64,000 nt of DNA from Aptenodytes patagonicus (lineage: Eukaryota; Chordata; Aves; Sphenisciformes; Spheniscidae), in NCBI RefSeq assembly GCF_965638725.1, contig NC_134950.1, positions 32,860,932-32,924,931 on the forward strand, given 5' to 3'. This document shows, piece by piece, positions 61,203 through 64,000 of this stretch. Numbering within the stretch: position 1 is the first letter of the stretch; the number at the start of each line of letters is the position of its first letter. Under the pieces are notes generated by a model. It searched no databases. It saw nothing but the letters and a program-made list of their open reading frames with translations, and was not told the origin of the DNA. The position numbers and the translations under genes are program-made.

Positions 61203-61722
61203 CCTTCTACTCTGCTCTCGTGAGACCCCACCTGGAGTACTCTGTCCAGTTCTGGGGACCCCCATACAAGAAAGACAGAGCGGGTCTAGAGGAGGGCCAC
61301 GAAAATGATCAGAGGGCTGGAACACCTCTCCTATGAAGACAGGCTGAGAGAGTTGGGGTGGTTCAGCCTGGAGAAGAGAAGGCTCTGGGGAGACCTTATT
61401 GTGGCCTTTCGATACTTAGAGGGCTTGTAAAAAGTCTGTCTCCATCCTTCTTACCAGGGCCTGTAGTGATGGGACAAGGGGCAATGGTTTTAAACTGAAA
61501 GAGGGTAGATGTAGGTTGGACAAAAGGAAGAATGGTGTGGGTGGTGGGGCACTGGAACAGATTGCCCAGAGAAGTTGTGGATGCCCCATCATTGGAAGTG
61601 TTCAAGGTCAGGTTGGACGGGGCTTTCAGCAACCTCACCTAGTGAAAGATGTCCCTGCTCATGGCAGGGGGGTTGGACTAGATGATCTTTAAAGGTCCCT
61701 TCCAACCCAAACCATTCTATGA
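61203..61722 (+). mobile_element. CR1 LINE 3' part, older subfamily (sense)
   Basis: Contains CR1 landmarks in sequence: GAGACCCCACCTGGAGTACT, CCAGTTCTGGGGACCCCC, TTCAGCCTGGAGAAGAGAAG, and GGTTGGACTAGATGATCTTT with CCTTCCAACCCAAACCATTC and a CTATGA end. The reading frame is broken by stops and indels, and the sequence differs clearly from the two copies at 36.8 and 52.4 kb, so it is older or from another subfamily. An AAAT-rich stretch precedes it. Confidence 0.9.
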
Positions 61723-64000
61723 AAAAAGTGTCAATCATACATGCATGTAAGAAAGCAACATCAGTTTCTATTCCAGTATTACTTTTGGTGTTTTCTGCCT
61801 TATGAGGGCAGCTTGGATATCCACTTAATGTAACTATCTAACTGGGATTTCCTAGAGGCTTTTTTTCAGTATTACTGTAGTTTACTTAGGTTAAATTGAA
61901 AAATAAAGTAAGATATTCTTCATTTTCCAGAGCTTATAGCTCAGCTGGTTTCAAATGGATTGGCAAGAGCAGCTTTAAGTTCTCTGGTTTACAACTGAGG
62001 TTTAAAATATTATCAGATTGTTTTGTCCAAGCTGCATAGAAGGCTTACGGAGCAGATCGTGCTCTCAGATGTTCCACTGGGGAGAGGGTGCTCTTCTCCA
62101 GAGACTTCAGTTCAGGTGTCCAAGTCGTGCTGGGACACTGAGACTTCTAGCACATTGTATGCAGGAAAGTCACTGCCAGATTTTACCTTCAAGTTAGCGG
62201 TGAGTATGGAGATACCTTAGCTTCTGTACCTATGCTCCTTAAAGCCTAATCCTGCAGTGTTTAAAAAAAAAAAAAGTCAGGATTTTAATGAATACGTCTT
62301 TACAAAATACTATTAGACTTGCACAGTAATTTAGTCGCCAAAAATGCTAATATCTACAGTGAAATTTAAATGATGCTTTGCCAAAATACTTAGTCGTCAC
62401 TTCTCACCAAGGGATGCTTAAGTGCCTAATTTCAGTTTTTTACTTCCAGCCTTTTTGGCTGAAGAGTTTTGTTTGTTTTGCTTTCTAAAATAAAACCACA
62501 TTTCTTCACTGTGCTGAGGAGAATGTATGGATGTTCCTCTTTTGGTTGAAACAGCAGAAGTTTGCTTTGCTTTCTGGTGGTTCTTTGGGGGTGCTTGTAG
62601 TTTTAAGGTTGTGATGGGAAATAACTGGACGATTAAAACCCTAAGTATGCAAGGTTTTTGAAAGTTAATAAAGATTTAATAAAGGTAAGAATGAAAATAT
62701 AGCAGTCAACTTCTCTCATCCTCTTTTAACCAAAAAGAGCTGTTTTCCTTTGCTTTTTCTGATCATAAAAATCTGAGGTTTTTCCCTCCAAATTATAAAG
62801 TTTTGGAGGAAAAACTTTTAGTGCTCACCATGCTCTTCTTGAATGCTGGTTTTGTAGTACCATATTGTATTAAAAAGTGGTTCTGTTTTCTACTCCCCTC
62901 TCCTGCTTTCTTCAAAACTTACCTTTAAAAAGATGGGTACAGACACTATTTATGTTTATTCCAAAACTATGTAATTTGGGGTTTGCTGCCACTGAGGGTG
63001 CAATTCAAATCATTACTTGGTTATGGGCAGAAATTAACGAAGATGGTATCTGCTAGAATTTTTAGTTATACTGATATTTCTTCTATGGGACTGTAGATAT
63101 TAAATAATTAATATTAGAATATATTAGAATCCTTATAACTAAAATAATTATCTTAAAGAATTCAGGTCATCATAGTGTAAGCTGGTGTGCAAGTGCTGTC
63201 TTTGCAGAAATTGGGCCTTGTAACAATCTTCTCATAGGAAGTGATTCATATGAAGTTTTTCTATCAATATCTTCTTGCTTACTAGCAGGGAAGCTTCCAG
63301 TTTTCCCCTGACTGCTTTCAGAGCTCTCCTTTGTGACTTTGGAGTCATGAATCTTAAATTTTTTTCCTAAATCAGTGCTTTTATTTCTGCTTTGCATCAC
63401 CGATCCTCCTTTTATGCTTTCTCTTTGGACTATTTTCCTTTGGTAGTTTTATTAAATAACACAAATCTTGCTTTTGTTTCAGCTTTATACAGTAGTTAAT
63501 CTTCAAAACCCTTTGTTAGCAAGAATTTTATATTAGTTCTTCACTTTTATCTGTATGGAATAAAATGGAAAAGTCTTTTGTTTAAAGGAAACAGAAGAGA
63601 TCTTCCTTGTCTTTGTGGTTGCCTAATTTGGGTTGTAAGTTGAATCTGTTGGGAAATAGTATGAACTTCAGTTGTCTGATGTTTTTTTAATAGGACAAAA
63701 CCTCAGGCTGCTAATCGGGGAGGAAAAAGAGCTATGTTATGGTGGGGAAAAAATGCAAAACAGACAGTGGACTTTAAAAGAACAAACTCTTGAGTTCATG
63801 CTGTCTTTGATTATAACTGTGTGCTGTAAGTGGGGCGATGTGCTGTTACTTACGAGCCTTAGTAGGTGAATTTTGTGGCAGTTGTATTTAATTACTTGTG
63901 TACTAGCTAAAACTTGTGTCCTAGTTTGCATTATGCAGAGCTTTATAAGAATAACCTCCCTGTTTTTTACTGTGTGCATAGTTTCACGTCTGCTTTATCC

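Larger units (their letters stand above)
51820..64000 (+). other. MRPS28: MRPS28 intron 1 (open at the window end)
   Basis: Over 12 kb of non-coding sequence after the exon 1 donor. It contains CR1 fragments at 52441-52801 and 61203-61722, possible older repeat remnants near 52270, 53775 and 61065 that I cannot classify, and a T run at about 60075-60101. The 55.3-60.9 kb block is AT-rich and almost free of recognisable repeats. I looked for the conserved S28 core and did not find it. Open frames such as 62023-62220 and the antisense 63170-63445 remain unassigned. Confidence 0.6.

Noticed and set aside
1-64000. CRISPR arrays, prokaryotic operons, phage or insertion sequences
   Set aside because: None seen; intron structure, CR1 elements and CpG islands mark vertebrate nuclear DNA.

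Overview
The window looks like bird nuclear DNA. It is intron-rich and carries several CR1 LINE copies and an LTR retrovirus of a type common in birds. It also holds two genes whose order and orientation (TPD52, then MRPS28) match my recollection of their arrangement in other vertebrates. I cannot name the species. Nothing here is prokaryotic: there are no operons, CRISPR arrays or insertion sequences.

Layout. (1) 1-9.9 kb is intergenic DNA upstream of TPD52, interrupted by a 3.3-kb endogenous retrovirus at 3027-6351. (2) 9.9-10.9 kb is a CpG island with TPD52 first coding exon 1a. (3) 10.3-50.45 kb is the complete TPD52 gene on the + strand. I can place nine coding exons with consensus splice sites and matching phases: two alternative first exons (10286 and 32354), five constitutive exons, and two optional in-frame exons, one of them a 27-nt microexon. 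A polyadenylation signal lies at 50430. (4) 50.9-51.96 kb is a second CpG island with YY1 and NRF-1-like sites and the probable first exon of MRPS28, also on + and about 1.2 kb downstream of the TPD52 poly(A) signal. (5) 51.82-64 kb is the start of a long, AT-rich MRPS28 intron with two CR1 fragments. The rest of that gene lies beyond the window.

The most unusual object is the retrovirus. Its two LTRs point toward each other instead of in the same direction. Both outer ends are U3 ends, and a perfect 5-bp duplication (ATGGC) flanks the whole unit, so the rearranged molecule appears to have integrated as such. Inside, all pol sequence is on the - strand but out of order: RNase H-integrase comes before protease/RT. 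The two pieces are separated by a near-complete copy of tRNA-Lys(CTT) that includes the post-transcriptional CC of the CCA tail. The element's primer-binding site is also complementary to the 3' end of tRNA-Lys. This looks like a fossil of aberrant, tRNA-containing reverse transcription. The element is broken in every coding part: truncations, frameshifts, no gag, no env.

TPD52 encodes a small coiled-coil adaptor involved in vesicle trafficking. MRPS28 encodes a mitochondrial small-ribosomal-subunit protein. They are neighbours in tandem with no evident functional link beyond possible transcriptional read-through.
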